Assembly: GCA_016185395.1 (NCBI GenBank)
Contig: JACPNR010000004.1
Coordinates: 124,001-188,000, forward strand
Reading direction: 5' to 3'
DNA from: Candidatus Korobacter versatilis
GTDB taxonomy: Bacteria; Acidobacteriota; Terriglobia; Terriglobales; Acidobacteriaceae
DNA: 64,000 nucleotides
The notes below the pieces were generated by a model that was not told the DNA's origin, ran no database searches, and saw only the letters and a list, made by a program, of their open reading frames with translations. Below are positions 41,915 through 50,504 of this stretch, in pieces; position 1 is the first letter of the stretch, and each line of letters begins with the position of its first letter. Position numbers and translations under genes: made by a program.

Positions 41915-44215
41915 CTACGTAGGGACTTTCAGGATCAAGTAGCCGCCGATCATGCCGAAGATAAGGTCGGGTGCCCACGCAGCGAGGGCTGCGGGTAGCT
42001 GGTGAACGTTGCCCATCGCCTCGAACAGCCCGCTGGTCATCCAATAGACGACCGCAATCCCGATGGCGATGGCCACGCCGGCGAGAGCACCGCGACGTCC
42101 TGCGCTGAGCGCAAAGGGAACTGCCAGTACTGCCATCACGAAGGTGATGAGCGGGAAGGCGAACTTACGGTGTAGTTGCACGCGCAGGCGCCCGACATCG
42201 AAGCCGCTCTGCTGCAGGTCGTGGATGTACTGTTGCAGTTCTCCGTAGTCCATCTCCTGCGACTGCTTTACCTCTTTCTTGAAGTAACTGGGCTGCTCAG
42301 CGACCTCGGGGAACGTGGTCGCGTCGAATTGGTCGAAGTGTTCGATGGCCGCCCCGCGCAGTACGCGCCGCCAGCCGTTCACGAACACCCAACGACCGAG
42401 GTCCTCTTCCCAGTGCGCGCGTGCGGCGAAGATGCGTTCGGTGATGGCGAACGTCTTAGGGTCAAATTTAAAGACGGAGATATTGCCGAAGCGGTTTTGG
42501 TCAGGGTCGTAGAACTCGTAGTAGTAAATGGTTGAGTTCTGGCCGAATATCCATTTCCGGTCGGGACGCAGGTACGTTTCCGGCGGGCGGCCTTTGATCG
42601 TGCTCCACAGCTGGTCTTGGCGCTTGTTGGTGTGCGGCAGATAGAAGTGGTCGAAGAAGAACAGCGCGCCGGAGATGACTGCCGCCATGATCAGCACGGG
42701 CAAGATCACTCGATACACGCTCACGCCGGTGGCCTTCATGGCGGTGATCTCGTTGCCTTTCTGCAGCAAGCCGAACGTGATCAAGACGGCTAGGAGCACC
42801 GACAACGGCGTCATCAGGTAAAGCATCGAGGGCACCACGTTGAGCAGATATTCGCCCACAGTGACGAGCGGGATCTTGTTCTTCACCACGTCTCCGAGGA
42901 TCTCGAAGAAGGTGAAGATCAGCGTGAGCGTGACAAAGGCGAGCAGGATCAGACCAACGTAGCTGATGAAATCGCGAAGGATATAGTCGTCGAGGATCTG
43001 CGGAAAGCGACCGCCCAGGATCCTGCGGCTGCGACGCGTGATCACGGATTCTCCCTTGGCGGTACGACGGCGCTGCCACCACTTTTTCAGGGTCGCCGTG
43101 GAGATCCCGATGGCGCCGATCTCGAGCGGCATCTTGTCCACGCGCCAGAGCAAAGCCGCGCCGGTGGCCGCGAAAAACAGGTTGGCCATCCAGGCGCCGA
43201 TAATCGGGGCTATTTTCCCCTGGCGCGCCATCTCCACGCCGGCGAGCGAAATGAAGTAGTAGACGAACACCAGCAGGATGGTCAGCACGAAGCCAGTGGA
43301 TCGACCACCCTTCTTGGAGGAAAGCCCGAGAGGTATGCCGACCAGCGCGAGTACAAGACAGGCGGTAGGCAAAGCCAGGCGGCGATGGAACTCGGTCAGA
43401 TACCACCTGTACCTGGGCTGGTGCGAAAGGCGCAACAGTTCGGGTGTCGAGATCTCGGAGAGGGACTGCCGCTGCTGCTGCTGCGCAGTGTCTTGCGGGA
43501 TGTCGATGGGGACGTCGGTCTCTTCGAAGGTGGTGATGGTGTACTTATCGGGCTCGCGCGCGACGGTCTCGTGCTGCGAGCCGCTTACCAGGTGCAGCCT
43601 GATCTTGTTTTCGCCTTCGGGAATCGCGATACCCTCGCTGGCGAGCGTGATCTTTGGCGCGCCCGGAGTGCTGATGTCGGCGAGGAAAATGCCTTTCCAT
43701 ACGGCAGCGTGGTCGGCGGCGGTAGAGTCCTGCACGTAGAGCACGGAATTCCTGAAATCCTCGTAGAAGACACGGGGCTGCACTTCGAAGGACGCCTGCG
43801 ATGTCTTCAGTCTGTTTTGGAGCGCCGCCAGTGCCGCCGCCGAGCGCGGCATGATGAACGTTTGATTGACGAGCGCGATGAGCCAGGCCGAGGCCGCGAA
43901 GATGGCGACCGTCTTCACAAAGAGTCCCACGCCCAGGCCGGAGGCGCGCATCGCGGTGACTTCGCTGTCCGCGGCGAGGCGGCTCAGTCCGATCAGGATG
44001 CCGACGAGCACACCCATCGGGATGGTCACGGTGAGCGCAGAAGGCAAAGCGAGGAAAAAGATCTCCGCGACGCTGGGCAGCGGCGCGCTGTTGCGCACCA
44101 CTAGCTCGAGGATACGGCTCACGTCGCGCATGAACACCACGAAGGTGAACAGCGCGGTTCCGATGGCGGCGTGCGCCAATACTTCTTTCAGGATGTAGCG
44201 GGTGAAGATCCGCAC
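41915..44215 (-). CDS. lptFG: Fused LptF-LptG LPS export permease
   Basis: A 766-aa protein containing two YjgP/YjgQ-type permease halves. The first (about 1-380) has TRYILKEVLAHAAIGTALFTFV and FHRRLALPTACLVLALVGIPLGLSS. The second (about 405-766) has LDDYILRDFISYVGLILLAF and LHRKFAFPLITFVMAVLAVPFALS. Each half has the standard order of three helices, a periplasmic beta-jellyroll, then three helices. LptF and LptG are usually separate ~360-aa proteins that form a heterodimer with LptB to pull LPS from the inner membrane. A central charged linker (residues about 370-400) joins the halves here. No frameshift or internal stop. Confidence 0.88.
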   Translation of the reverse strand: MRIFTRYILKEVLAHAAIGTALFTFVVFMRDVSRILELVVRNSAPLPSVAEIFFLALPSALTVTIPMGVLVGILIGLSRLAADSEVTAMRASGLGVGLFVKTVAIFAASAWLIALVNQTFIMPRSAAALAALQNRLKTSQASFEVQPRVFYEDFRNSVLYVQDSTAADHAAVWKGIFLADISTPGAPKITLASEGIAIPEGENKIRLHLVSGSQHETVAREPDKYTITTFEETDVPIDIPQDTAQQQQRQSLSEISTPELLRLSHQPRYRWYLTEFHRRLALPTACLVLALVGIPLGLSSKKGGRSTGFVLTILLVFVYYFISLAGVEMARQGKIAPIIGAWMANLFFAATGAALLWRVDKMPLEIGAIGISTATLKKWWQRRRTAKGESVITRRSRRILGGRFPQILDDYILRDFISYVGLILLAFVTLTLIFTFFEILGDVVKNKIPLVTVGEYLLNVVPSMLYLMTPLSVLLAVLITFGLLQKGNEITAMKATGVSVYRVILPVLIMAAVISGALFFFDHFYLPHTNKRQDQLWSTIKGRPPETYLRPDRKWIFGQNSTIYYYEFYDPDQNRFGNISVFKFDPKTFAITERIFAARAHWEEDLGRWVFVNGWRRVLRGAAIEHFDQFDATTFPEVAEQPSYFKKEVKQSQEMDYGELQQYIHDLQQSGFDVGRLRVQLHRKFAFPLITFVMAVLAVPFALSAGRRGALAGVAIAIGIAVVYWMTSGLFEAMGNVHQLPAALAAWAPDLIFGMIGGYLILKVPT

Positions 44216-44293
44216 GGCTCAAGTATAGAGGCCGCGGACTTGAATCTTGCAACGGCAAGCCTGAAACTGGCTCGGCTCCACCTCAGTCAACCC

Positions 44294-46489
44294 ATGCCCG
44301 CCATCCGCGTCGTCTTCCTCTGGCACATGCATCAGCCCTTTTATAAGGACCTGGTGACAGGCGAGTACCGCCTGCCCTGGGTGCGAATGCATGCGCTTAA
44401 GGATTATTACGGAATGGTGAAACTGCTCGACGAATTCCCGAGCGTTCACCAAACCTTCAATCTCGTCCCATCATTGATCCAGCAGATCCAGGATTACGTT
44501 GCGGGCACGGCGCGGGACCCCTTCCTGGAAGTGGCGGCAAAGCCGGCGGCCGACTTGACGGAGGAAGAGCGGCGCTTCGCGTTGACGTATCTGTTCCAAG
44601 CCAACGAGACAAACCTGATGGGGCGGTATCGCCGTTATCGGGAGTTGTGGGAAAAGTTAAAGAACTCGGGGTCGGACGCGGCCCGCGCCGAGCGCTACTT
44701 CACCTCGCAGGACGTGACCGACCTTCAGGTGCTCTCGCAGCTGGCTTGGTTCGACGAGTTCTTTCTGGAAGAGCCCGACACCGCGGCGCTGATCCGGAAG
44801 GGCAGCGGCTTCTCGAGCGAAGACCGGGAGCATGTGGTGGCGAAGCAACGAGAGTTGTTGGGACGAGTAGTGCCTGCGTACGCCTCGGCCGCACAACGTG
44901 GTGGCATCGAGGTCTCGACCTCGCCGTTCTACCATCCCATCCTGCCGCTTGTCTGCGACACGGATGCAGGGCGTGTGTCATCGCCCGGGCTTGCCGTGCC
45001 GACGCAGCGGTTCCAGCATCCTGAAGACGCGCGTGAGCAGTTGTTGCGGGGCATTGAACTGCACGAGAAGACCTTCGGCGTGCGTCCCCGAGGCGCGTGG
45101 CCGTCGGAAGGCAGCGTCTCCGATGAAGTGATGCGTATCGCTCACGAACTCGGTCTCAAATGGATGGCCACCGATGAAGGCGTCCTCGCGCGGTCGCTAG
45201 GGGTGAACTTCACCCGGGACGGCAGCGGCGGTCTCCAGCCGGAGGCCGCCGGCAAGCTGTACTCGCCCTGGCGCTTCGAGCAGCCGGGCGCACAGATGGA
45301 CTTGCTGTTCCGCGACCACTCGCTGAGCGACCTGATCGGCTTCGTGTACTCGGGCATGGCGGCGAAGGAAGCCGCGGGGCACTTCATCCACAGCATCAGG
45401 AAAGCCGCGCAACCGATTGTGGAATCAGGGAGGGACGCAACCATCTCGATCATCGTTGATGGCGAGAATGCGTGGGAGTATTACCCGGAGTCGGGAAGGG
45501 ACTTCCTGCGATTCGTGTATGACGAACTCGCCCGCGACCCGCAACTGGAACCAGTCACCGTAGCGGAGGCGATTGCGCGTCAGGGGGAACCGCCGGTATT
45601 GAAGGCGCTTGTCCCGGGTTCGTGGATCAATGCCAACTTCAACGTATGGATCGGGGCGCCGGAAGACAACAAAGCCTGGGACTATCTTGCTGCGGCGCGG
45701 GAGCGGTTCGCCGAGTCAGAAGCGACGGTCACGCCAGCGCAGCGCGCCCTGGCCTACGAAGAGCTACTGATCGCAGAGGGCAGCGACTGGAACTGGTGGT
45801 ACGGGCCGGAGCACCACAGCGCCAACGACCGCGACTTCGACGAGCTTTATCGCAAGCATCTTTCAAACGTCTATCACGCGCTCGGCCAGGCGCCGCCGGA
45901 TTATCTGGCGCAGCCGATCGCGCACCCGGAGGGCCGTCCTTACTTTGTTCCGCAGACGGCCTTCATCCACCCGCGAATCGACGGTGACCCGGGGCGTTAT
46001 TTCGATTGGATCGGCGCCGCAATGTACACCGCGGACCATCGCGCTGCAGCAATGCATGGCAAGCAGTTCATGCTCGACGCGCTGTACGCGGGCATCGACG
46101 AAGAGAATCTGTACGGTCGCTTGGACTTCATCGGTCCGCCACCACGGGAAAGATTGGAAGTGAAGCTGCACTTCGCGACCGGCGCCCCGGGAGAGGCGTT
46201 TCAGTTAAGCCTCACTCTTGCGAGCGGGATGGTAGTGGATTGGAGATTGGGGCACGCCGTCGAAGGAGAGGTCGCGCAGGCCCTGGCACCCGGCCCCGGC
46301 ATCGAGGTCGCGTTGCAGAAGATGCTGGAGTTCAAGTTGCCGCTAGCGGCCATCGGCGTCAACGCAGGAGGCCGCATCGGCATCCGCTGCACTATTTGGC
46401 GAGACGCCTTACCGGTCGACGCCTTGCCGGCTGAAGGCGAGATGCGACTCGACGTCTTGAGTGAGACCGAACTAGGAACCCGAGCATGA
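44294..46489 (+). CDS. GH57 family glycoside hydrolase (amylopullulanase-like)
   Basis: A 731-aa GH57 protein starting at ATG 44294; upstream in-frame codons overlap lptFG. It opens with VVFLWHMHQPFYKDL and has RGAWPSEGSVSDEV (nucleophile Glu) and ISIIVDGENAWEYYPE (acid/base Asp). The long C-terminal region has a beta-sandwich look (FQLSLTLASGMVVDWRLG). GH57 members include alpha-amylase, amylopullulanase and 4-alpha-glucanotransferase; the sequence supports an alpha-glucan enzyme, not a fixed specificity. No signal peptide, so cytoplasmic. Confidence 0.85.
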   Translation: MPAIRVVFLWHMHQPFYKDLVTGEYRLPWVRMHALKDYYGMVKLLDEFPSVHQTFNLVPSLIQQIQDYVAGTARDPFLEVAAKPAADLTEEERRFALTYLFQANETNLMGRYRRYRELWEKLKNSGSDAARAERYFTSQDVTDLQVLSQLAWFDEFFLEEPDTAALIRKGSGFSSEDREHVVAKQRELLGRVVPAYASAAQRGGIEVSTSPFYHPILPLVCDTDAGRVSSPGLAVPTQRFQHPEDAREQLLRGIELHEKTFGVRPRGAWPSEGSVSDEVMRIAHELGLKWMATDEGVLARSLGVNFTRDGSGGLQPEAAGKLYSPWRFEQPGAQMDLLFRDHSLSDLIGFVYSGMAAKEAAGHFIHSIRKAAQPIVESGRDATISIIVDGENAWEYYPESGRDFLRFVYDELARDPQLEPVTVAEAIARQGEPPVLKALVPGSWINANFNVWIGAPEDNKAWDYLAAARERFAESEATVTPAQRALAYEELLIAEGSDWNWWYGPEHHSANDRDFDELYRKHLSNVYHALGQAPPDYLAQPIAHPEGRPYFVPQTAFIHPRIDGDPGRYFDWIGAAMYTADHRAAAMHGKQFMLDALYAGIDEENLYGRLDFIGPPPRERLEVKLHFATGAPGEAFQLSLTLASGMVVDWRLGHAVEGEVAQALAPGPGIEVALQKMLEFKLPLAAIGVNAGGRIGIRCTIWRDALPVDALPAEGEMRLDVLSETELGTRA

Positions 46490-46516
46490 AAAAAGGCAGA
46501 CAAGTCGCCCGCCTTT
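46489..46516 (-). terminator. Terminator between converging genes
   Basis: AAAGGC/GCCTTT arms with an inner GAC/GTC pair are followed on the minus strand by TTTTTT, ending just inside the GH57 stop codon region. It best serves the minus-strand secreted protein gene. Confidence 0.55.
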
Positions 46517-46532
46517 GTCGCGTTTGTTCTGA

Positions 46533-47168
46533 CTAGCGGCCGCTAGCGCCGGTGTTCAATTGCATCGGGCGGCTCAGTTCCATCGTGATCTCTGTCCCGG
46601 CTGGGAGCTCGGCGGAATGTTTGCGCCAGAGCCAGTGTGTGGCAGCCGCGGCGCCCCCGATAACGGCGCCAATGAGCGCGCCTTTGCCGCCGGCGGCGGC
46701 TGCGCCGATGCCGACGCCGGATCCAACGCCTGCGCCAGCGACCAGCAGGTCGCGCTTGTCGTGTCCGCGGCCTTTGATCTCACCTTCGTCATTCACGCTC
46801 GTACCGGTGCCCTTGGGAGTGTCAACCACCGCGGCGTTGATGGTGTACTTCTCACCCGTCGGCATGGTGATCACGTCGGGATTGATGCCGATAGTAGGCA
46901 CTCCCTTGACGCGGCGTGGCTCGGTGATGCGGGCGACGTGTCCTTGCACCGTTGCACCCACCGGGATGACTTCTTTCCCGTTGAGCATCACGGGCTCGGT
47001 GATGCGTCCGGCGAACGAATCCCCCACCTTAGTGGTCGACGTCGAGATCGCCGTCTCGAGTTTCATCTTGACGCCCGTGCCCGCCGGGAGAGAGAGCTCC
47101 TCCTGGGCGACGGCGGTCATCGTGACGAGCGTGAAGAGCGCGAGTAGAGCGAGGTTCTTTTTCATCAT
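46533..47168 (-). CDS. Secreted glycine-zipper protein with TrbI-like segment, unknown
   Basis: A 211-aa protein with signal peptide (MKKNLALLALFTLVTMTAVAQ). Residues about 25-110 form a beta-rich domain (GTGVKMKLETAISTSTTKVGDSFAGRI), like the VirB10/TrbI-type fold used in many acidobacterial envelope proteins. A Gly/Ala-rich zipper follows (VGSGVGIGAAAAGGKGALIGAVIGG, about 145-170), then a WLWRKHSAELPAGTEI end. It probably associates with the envelope. It starts 16 bp after the peroxiredoxin-like gene, same strand. Confidence 0.75.
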   Translation of the reverse strand: MMKKNLALLALFTLVTMTAVAQEELSLPAGTGVKMKLETAISTSTTKVGDSFAGRITEPVMLNGKEVIPVGATVQGHVARITEPRRVKGVPTIGINPDVITMPTGEKYTINAAVVDTPKGTGTSVNDEGEIKGRGHDKRDLLVAGAGVGSGVGIGAAAAGGKGALIGAVIGGAAAATHWLWRKHSAELPAGTEITMELSRPMQLNTGASGR

Positions 47169-47184
47169 CTTGTCTCCAGAAGTC

Positions 47185-47677
47185 TTACTTGGCTTGTTCC
47201 AGCGCCGCGATGGCTGTCTCGACCGGCGCGCGGTCGGTCTGATTGGTTCCCACGTAAAGAAAACGGATGAGTCCGGTGGAGTGGACCACGAAGGTCGCGG
47301 GACGCGCGATGTTGATCGCGTCGAGGCCGAGGCGGTGATGGATGCCGTATTGCTTGGTGATCTTGCGGTCTTCGTCGAGCAGAAAAGGGAAGCTGACGGG
47401 GTGCTCGGCCAGATATTTTTCCGGCTTGAACATGCCGCCGCGCTTCTCCGCGGCGACGTAGACTAGCGAGCCCGCTTTGGTGATGCGGTCCTTTGAGCGG
47501 CTCGAACTGAGCCATGCGCTTCACGCAGTTCGGTCACCACGTCCCACGCAGGAACTCGACGATGGCCGGGCCCTTGCGCAGGATGGCATCGAGGGAAACG
47601 ATATCCGCGTTGTTGGCTGCGCCGAGTTCAAAGCCGGGCGCTCGGTCGCCGAGCTTTGGGGTGGCTGTAGTATCCAT
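47185..47677 (-). pseudogene. Peroxiredoxin-like (AhpC/TSA) gene with in-frame TGA at the catalytic Cys and a frameshift
   Basis: From ATG 47677 the frame reads MDTTATPKLGDRAPGFELG and continues to FLRGTW, then TGA at codon 48 (47536-47534), then PNCVKRM. In the family this position is the redox Cys of a CxxC (or UxxC) motif. About 40 nt later one extra A (47492-47494) shifts the frame; after it, DRITKAGSLVYVAAEKRGG then FKPEKYLAEHPVSFPFLLDED and RPATFVVHSTGLIRFLYVG follow to the stop at 47185. A stem GAACTG/CAGTTC starts two bases after the TGA, as a bacterial SECIS would. It is either a selenoprotein gene with an assembly error, or a decayed gene. Confidence 0.75.
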
Positions 47678-47701
47678 CAGTCGCGACTGTAAAACACCCA
47701 T

Positions 47702-47732
47702 GAAACACGGACAATAGCGGAAGAAACACGGA
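47702..47732. repeat. Two direct copies of GAAACACGGA
   Basis: GAAACACGGA occurs at 47702-47711 and 47723-47732, 21 bp apart (two helical turns), upstream of the peroxiredoxin-like gene and before the Nramp gene. It may be an activator site or repeat debris. Confidence 0.45.
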
Positions 47733-47842
47733 ATCGAGATAGATAACAGACGGGCCGCGGCTCCGTCGCTGCTCGTTTTCTAGCATGGCACCCTGGCGTC
47801 TTCATTTATTCTGGAAACGGAGCTCCACCATGGAAGGCGCCG

Positions 47843-49099
47843 ATGAAGAGAACGTTCCGACTGTGGCGCACGCGACTGTTCTTCCTGCTCGCGGTGGTGG
47901 GGCCGGGGTTCATCACCGCCAACGTCGATAACGACGCCGGCGGGATATACACCTACTCGTTCGCCGGCGCCCGCTTCGGCTACAACTTGCTCTGGACCAT
48001 CATCCCGATGGCCCTGGCACTTAGCGTGATGCAGGAGATGTCGGCGCGCATGGGCGCGGTGACCGGCAAAGGGCTGAGCGACCTCATCCGGGAAGAGTTC
48101 GGCTTCCGGCTCACGTTCTTCATGATGATTGCGTTGGTGCTGACGAACTTCGCCAACGTCGTCGCGGAATTCGCTGGCGTGGCCAGCAGCCTGGAACTGT
48201 TCGGGGTCAGCAAGTACTACAGCGTACCCATCGCCGCAATCGTCGTGTGGCTGGTCGTGGTAAAAGGCGATTACAAGACGGTAGAGAAGATATTCCTGTT
48301 CGCCTCGTTCCTATACATCATGTACATCATTGCGGCGTTCTTCTCTGATCCGAGTTGGAAGATGGCGGCGGACGGGCTCGTTCGTCCTCCGACGTTGGAG
48401 ACGCTGAAGCGACGGGAGTACATCTACCTGACGATCGGCATCATCGGGGCGACCATCGCGCCCTGGCAGCAGTTCTACCTGCAATCGTCGGTGGTAGAGA
48501 AGACGGCGCACACCCGGCACCAGTTTGTCGCGGCGCGAATCGACGCCGTTTTCGGCGCGGTGTTCTCCTGCATCATCGCGGGTTTCATCATGGTAGTGTG
48601 CGCGGCCACGCTGAACCGCCATGGCTTGACGGAGATCACCAGTGCGGCCGACGCCGCAGCAGCGTTGCGTCCGCTAGCGGGAGATTATGCATACCTGCTG
48701 TTCGCGCTGGGGCTGTTCAATGCCTCGCTGTTCGCGGCTTCGGTCCTGCCTCTGTCGACCGCCTACACCGTGTGCGAGGGCTTAGGTTTCGAGTCAGGAG
48801 TGGACAAGAGGTTCCGCGATGCGCCGGTCTTCTACTGGCTCTACACGGCGCTGATCCTGGCGGGTGGCGGTGTTGTGCTATTGCCGAGTTTTCCGCTGTT
48901 GCGGATGATGGTGCTCTCGCAGGTGCTGAACGGCATTCTGCTACCGTTCGTGCTGATCTTCATGCTGCTGCTGGTGAATAACAAGGCCCTGATGGGAAAG
49001 CACGTGAACTCGCGCTTCTACAACATCATCGCGCTCACGACTACGGTGATCATGATCGTGCTGTCGGGCGTGCTGCTGTGGATGGGCTTCGCTAGCTAG
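47843..49099 (+). CDS. Divergent Nramp-family divalent metal transporter
   Basis: A 418-aa membrane protein with about 11 helices of the Nramp fold. Helix 1 reads GPGFITANVDNDAGG, where typical members have a DPGN motif. Helix 6 reads GATIAPWQQFYLQSSVV, where the metal-binding MPH is replaced by APW. These changes resemble Nramp-related transporters of harder ions such as Mg2+ or Al3+, rather than Mn/Fe importers. Start ATG 47843 preceded by GGAAGG. An upstream ATG at 47830 is out of frame. Confidence 0.85.
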   Translation: MKRTFRLWRTRLFFLLAVVGPGFITANVDNDAGGIYTYSFAGARFGYNLLWTIIPMALALSVMQEMSARMGAVTGKGLSDLIREEFGFRLTFFMMIALVLTNFANVVAEFAGVASSLELFGVSKYYSVPIAAIVVWLVVVKGDYKTVEKIFLFASFLYIMYIIAAFFSDPSWKMAADGLVRPPTLETLKRREYIYLTIGIIGATIAPWQQFYLQSSVVEKTAHTRHQFVAARIDAVFGAVFSCIIAGFIMVVCAATLNRHGLTEITSAADAAAALRPLAGDYAYLLFALGLFNASLFAASVLPLSTAYTVCEGLGFESGVDKRFRDAPVFYWLYTALILAGGGVVLLPSFPLLRMMVLSQVLNGILLPFVLIFMLLLVNNKALMGKHVNSRFYNIIALTTTVIMIVLSGVLLWMGFAS

Positions 49100-49488
49100 A
49101 GCAGCTTGCCGGCGGCCAAGTCACGGACCAGCCCGAGATCGGCTTCGAGAAAATCGTAGGCCGGAAGTTCCTCGCGTGCGACCCAGCGCACGTCTTTGAA
49201 GATGCGGTTCTCTAATTCCCCGACGAAAGCACGCACGACAAAAAAGCGAAGCTCCACGGCGCCGCCGTTGCGGTACACGTGCTTGATGCGCGCAACCTCG
49301 TCGCCAACGGTCGCGTGGATGCCCAGTTCTTCTTCTAGTTCGCGGCGGAGCGCATCCGTGGGTTGCTCGCCGTGCTCGATCTTCCCGCCGGGGAACTCCC
49401 ACTTCAGCGGCATCGGCTGATGCTTGGTCCGTTGGCAGATGAGGAGCTTGCTATCGCGGACGATCAGCCCGGCGGCGACCTGCTTCAT
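49096..49488 (-). CDS. NUDIX hydrolase (MutT-like)
   Basis: A 130-aa protein carrying the complete Nudix box GGKIEHGEQPTDALRRELEEELGI (GX5EX7REUXEEXGU). MutT/8-oxo-dGTPase is the common assignment for this size and KWEFPGGKIE start. It converges with the Nramp gene, sharing the last 4 bp, and is the last of four overlapping minus-strand genes. Its start overlaps the thioredoxin-like gene stop by 4 bp. Confidence 0.9.
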   Translation of the reverse strand: MKQVAAGLIVRDSKLLICQRTKHQPMPLKWEFPGGKIEHGEQPTDALRRELEEELGIHATVGDEVARIKHVYRNGGAVELRFFVVRAFVGELENRIFKDVRWVAREELPAYDFLEADLGLVRDLAAGKLL

Positions 49489-50504
49489 TGTGCCGCCTCT
49501 TGCGCGACGGCAGAACGCTCGGGATCCACGCAGCTGGTGAATGTGAAAGCGAAGGCGGCGAGCCCCGGCTCAGCACAGAGCAGCTCGAGCGTGTGCGTGC
49601 CGAAATCATGGTTCTCGACGAGACGGTACATGCGGGCGTTCTGGACGTCGACGAAGCTTCGGCCATCCCGTTGTTGCACATCCTGCGTCGCATTCGCTGC
49701 TGTGAGCGGCTTGCCATCCTGGCGGAGCCCGACGGGGATCGGCCTTCCGTTCGTCGAGGCCATCACCAGGTTTACGCCGGACGCGGAGTACTTAAGGGCA
49801 ATCTTTCCCGGCGCCGAGTCAAGCGCGCAGAACTCGCGCGTCGACGCCCACCGTCCCTGCAGATAGAAGACACCTTCGGTCAGGGGACCGTCGAATGCGT
49901 AGTCGGAGACCTGGCCTTCGACGAAGCCGCTCAGGTTGCCGATGCGTCCACGAGCATTGCCCAAGTACAGCTCGGCGGTGGGGGGATAGCAGACTGCGCC
50001 CGGCATGTCGCTGTCGCGCACCGGCGCCATGATCGCCGGCAGCTCAGCACCGGGAGAGATCTCTCGCAGCAGCTCCTGGATGGCCTGCTCCGTTTCCACG
50101 TACGCGCCTTCGCCGAAGTGCGCCCAGCGCAGGTAACCTTCCTTGTCAATCAGGTACTTGGCCGGCCAGTAGCGATTCGCAAATGTGTTCCAGAGTTCGC
50201 GGTTGCCATCGATCACGACCGGGTATGTGAGCCCGAACTCGCGAATGCCGCGTTCCACGTTAGCTTCGTACTGCGCGAAGGTGAACTCGGGCGTGTGCAC
50301 TCCGACGACTACGAGCCCTAAATCCTTGTAGCGCTCATGCCAAGCTTGGACGTAGGGAAGGGTGCGCAAGCAATTGACGCAAGTGTAGTCCCAGAAATCG
50401 ATGAGTACGGCCTTCCCGCGCAGCTGGTGAAGGGAGAGCGGTGAGGAGTTGAGCCAGATGCGGCCTATCTCCGGGGCGCGGACGGTGCCTTTCTCGACCT
50501 TCAT
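49485..50504 (-). CDS. Thioredoxin-like (TlpA/redoxin) protein with extra C-terminal domain
   Basis: From ATG 50504, about residues 25-150 form a TlpA-type thioredoxin domain with redox motif DYTCVNCLRTLPYV (CxxC). The remaining part, about 150-340, is a beta-rich module (YLGNARGRIGNLSGFVEGQVSDYAFDGPLTEGVFYLQGRW ... HTLELLCAEPGLAAFAFTFTSC), the DipZ-like C-terminal domain found in cytochrome-c-biogenesis-linked proteins. No signal peptide is visible. It overlaps both neighbours by 4 bp. Confidence 0.85.
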   Translation of the reverse strand: MKVEKGTVRAPEIGRIWLNSSPLSLHQLRGKAVLIDFWDYTCVNCLRTLPYVQAWHERYKDLGLVVVGVHTPEFTFAQYEANVERGIREFGLTYPVVIDGNRELWNTFANRYWPAKYLIDKEGYLRWAHFGEGAYVETEQAIQELLREISPGAELPAIMAPVRDSDMPGAVCYPPTAELYLGNARGRIGNLSGFVEGQVSDYAFDGPLTEGVFYLQGRWASTREFCALDSAPGKIALKYSASGVNLVMASTNGRPIPVGLRQDGKPLTAANATQDVQQRDGRSFVDVQNARMYRLVENHDFGTHTLELLCAEPGLAAFAFTFTSCVDPERSAVAQEAAQ

